Assembly (NCBI GenBank): GCA_947253135.1
Contig: CAMXYS010000086.1
Location: 1-7,088, forward strand
Direction of reading: 5' to 3'
Source of the DNA: an uncultured Clostridia bacterium
Lineage (GTDB): Bacteria > Bacillota > Clostridia > Saccharofermentanales > Fastidiosipilaceae
Length of the DNA: 7,088 nt
A program made the translations under genes and the position numbers. The notes under the pieces are model-generated. The model saw only the letters and a list, made by a program, of their open reading frames with translations, was not told where the DNA came from and searched no databases. Shown here piece after piece: positions 5,917 through 7,088 of the stretch (its first letter is position 1; the number at the start of each line of letters is the position of its first letter).

Positions 5917-5926
5917 GGAGGATAAG

Positions 5927-7088
5927 ATGGATTTATACAATGAACAGCAAAATAGGCTAAAGGGCGGCCAAGGCCCCTCACCGAGTAAGAGAGAGGGTCA
6001 ACCGAATCAAGCAGAACCGCCGGCCCAGGGCCAGCAGCCTGGGTATGGCAATCAGCCCATTCAGGAGCAGCAGCCCGGGTATGGTGGCCAGCCCATTCAG
6101 GGCCAGCAGCCCGGGTATGGCGGCCAGCCCATTCAGGGCCAGCAGCCCGGGTATGGCGGCCAGCCGGTTCAGGGGCAGCAGCCCGGGTATGGCGGCCAGC
6201 CCATTCAGGGACAGCAGCCCGGGTATGGTGGCCAGCCGGTTCAGGGCCAGCAGCCCGGGTATGGCGGCCAGCCCATTCAGGGCCAGCAGCCCGGGTATGG
6301 TGGCCAACCGGTTCAGGGGCAACAGCCCGGGTATGGCGGCCAGCCCATTCAGTGGCAACAGCCCGGGTATGGCGGCCAGCCGGTTCAGGGGCAGCAGCCC
6401 GGGCATGGCGGACAGCCGGTTCAGGGACAGCAGCCCGGGTATGGTGGCCAGCCGGTTCAGGGGCAGCGGCTCGCCCCGGAACAACCGCTCCGGGAGCAAG
6501 CTGTTCAGGAACAATCTACTTCGGCAGGCCCAGTCGGTGGCGGGGGGAACCTTGGCTCAAATCAGCCTGCTTATGACGTCGCTCCTGCTCCGGTAGATAC
6601 ACCGCGGTCGACACAGGGCCCGGCTATTTTTGCTCCGACCGCAGAAGAGTTGCAGCAAAAAAGGAAAAAGAACCCTTGGCGCTATGTGGTGACAGCTACT
6701 GCCAGCTGCCTAGTCACCGTTTTTATTATGCTGATTATTCTGGGTGCCTTGGGCAGTCCCGGGCGCTCTGCCGGTTCGACCGACGGGGTCAATTTGGGCG
6801 ACAGCGAAATTGCACAAATCATTAACTTGCTCCGTGATAATTACTACCACGAATTGTCAGATGAAGAGCTGGCAGAGGCGGTCAAAGCCGGCCTGCCAAG
6901 CAATCTTGACAGCATTCACACTTACTACATCAAGCCGGAGGAAATGGAGCTTTTTCGATCTTCACAGGAAAGTTCTTATGCCGGAATCGGGGCCACTGTT
7001 CAAGAAATTCCCGGCGGCGGTCAAGGCATCAATATTGTTGATATTATTCCGGGTAGTCCGGCGGAAAAATCAGGCTTAAAAATCGGCG
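5927..7088 (+). CDS. S41-family C-terminal processing protease (CtpA/CtpB-type) with repeat-rich cytoplasmic N-terminus, incomplete
   Basis: The first 387 residues are visible; the catalytic Ser/Lys region lies beyond the right edge. Residues 1-33 are polar. 34-177 are twelve 12-residue Gln/Pro/Gly/Tyr repeats. 178-242 are a Pro/Gln/Gly-rich linker. KRKKNPWR (about 245-252) precedes one membrane span (about 253-276), predicting the N-terminus inside and the protease outside. Then comes an S41 N-terminal helical region (SEIAQIINLLRDNYYHELSD followed by EELAEAVKAGL) and the start of a PDZ domain (YAGIGATVQEI, then IIPGSPAEKSGLKIG). ATG 5927 follows GGAGG (5917-5921) at 5 nt. CtpA/CtpB/Prc proteases usually have short N-termini, so about 250 residues before the membrane anchor is unusual. 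In related bacteria an S41 gene sits beside ftsEX, and such proteases can degrade cell-wall hydrolases, so control of the neighbouring M23 enzyme is inferred. Identity as S41 is firm; activity cannot be judged. Confidence 0.92.
   Translation, partial: MDLYNEQQNRLKGGQGPSPSKREGQPNQAEPPAQGQQPGYGNQPIQEQQPGYGGQPIQGQQPGYGGQPIQGQQPGYGGQPVQGQQPGYGGQPIQGQQPGYGGQPVQGQQPGYGGQPIQGQQPGYGGQPVQGQQPGYGGQPIQWQQPGYGGQPVQGQQPGHGGQPVQGQQPGYGGQPVQGQRLAPEQPLREQAVQEQSTSAGPVGGGGNLGSNQPAYDVAPAPVDTPRSTQGPAIFAPTAEELQQKRKKNPWRYVVTATASCLVTVFIMLIILGALGSPGRSAGSTDGVNLGDSEIAQIINLLRDNYYHELSDEELAEAVKAGLPSNLDSIHTYYIKPEEMELFRSSQESSYAGIGATVQEIPGGGQGINIVDIIPGSPAEKSGLKIG
6026..6457 (+). repeat. Twelve tandem 36-bp repeats encoding a QGQQPGYGGQP(I/V) unit
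   Basis: Twelve contiguous 36-bp units stay in frame inside the S41 gene. The consensus unit is Q-G-Q-Q-P-G-Y-G-G-Q-P-I/V. Protein deviations are few: N for G in unit 1, E in unit 2, W in unit 10 and H for Y in unit 11. A decayed thirteenth copy begins at 6458. Many differences are synonymous (GGC/GGT/GGG/GGA, CAG/CAA), pointing to selection on the protein. The terminal residue alternates: units 1-3 I, then V and I in turn to unit 10, then V, V. Confidence 0.97.

Noticed and set aside
6026..6457. CRISPR-like 36-bp periodicity
   Set aside because: Units are directly adjacent with no spacers and lie in frame inside a protein-coding gene.
5978..6514. Long minus-strand frame rich in Leu-Asn-Gly-Leu-Ala repeats
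   Set aside because: It is the antisense of the 36-bp repeat array. A unit length divisible by three keeps several frames open; no ribosome binding site or separate coding signal is present.
6045..6596. Plus-strand frame with Ser-Pro-Gly-Met-Ala repeats
   Set aside because: Out-of-frame shadow of the same repeat array. The S41 frame has the GGAGG site, the membrane span and the conserved protease and PDZ sequence.

Overview
The window (about 7.1 kb, moderate GC, AT-rich intergenic DNA, strong GGAGG ribosome binding sites, frequent intrinsic hairpins) looks like the chromosome of a Bacillota member. A low-GC-lineage, Negativicutes- or Clostridia-like bacterium is my best guess. This rests on the gene order regulator-ftsE-ftsX-coiled-coil M23 hydrolase-S41 protease and on the sigma-A-like promoters. 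I cannot name the genus.

Layout. On the minus strand, 1-572 is the first 190 codons of argC (arginine biosynthesis), running off the left edge. An AT-rich divergent control region (573-876) holds a promoter for argC, possible ARG boxes, and an extended -10 promoter with a perfect 13-bp palindrome for the rightward unit. On the plus strand follow a PucR/CdaR-type helix-turn-helix regulator (877-1974), ftsE (2035-3084, TTG start), ftsX (3097-3993), a 339-nt spacer with a structured leader, a secreted coiled-coil M23 peptidoglycan hydrolase (4333-5760), a strong intrinsic terminator (5769-5798), and an S41/C-terminal processing protease (5927 to the right edge, incomplete).

How the genes work together. 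In known systems FtsE (ATPase) and FtsX (four-TM permease-like protein) form a complex that turns cytoplasmic ATP hydrolysis into activation of an extracellular coiled-coil peptidoglycan hydrolase (EnvC/PcsB/CwlO type). The secreted M23 protein here is the obvious partner. S41 proteases of the CtpA/CtpB/Prc type are known in several bacteria to process or degrade cell-wall hydrolases or sporulation factors, so a proteolytic brake on the same pathway is a reasonable inference.

What is unusual. Two cytoplasmic parts carry low-complexity appendages: FtsE has an acidic tail of about 120 residues, and the S41 protease has an N-terminal region of about 250 residues before its membrane anchor, containing 12 near-perfect 12-residue Gln/Pro/Gly/Tyr repeats. 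The hydrolase and protease genes each have a terminator-like hairpin directly against the Shine-Dalgarno sequence. The one before the hydrolase is preceded by a possible three-way-junction RNA, which together resemble an aptamer plus expression platform. RNA structures and promoters were found by eye and are hypotheses.
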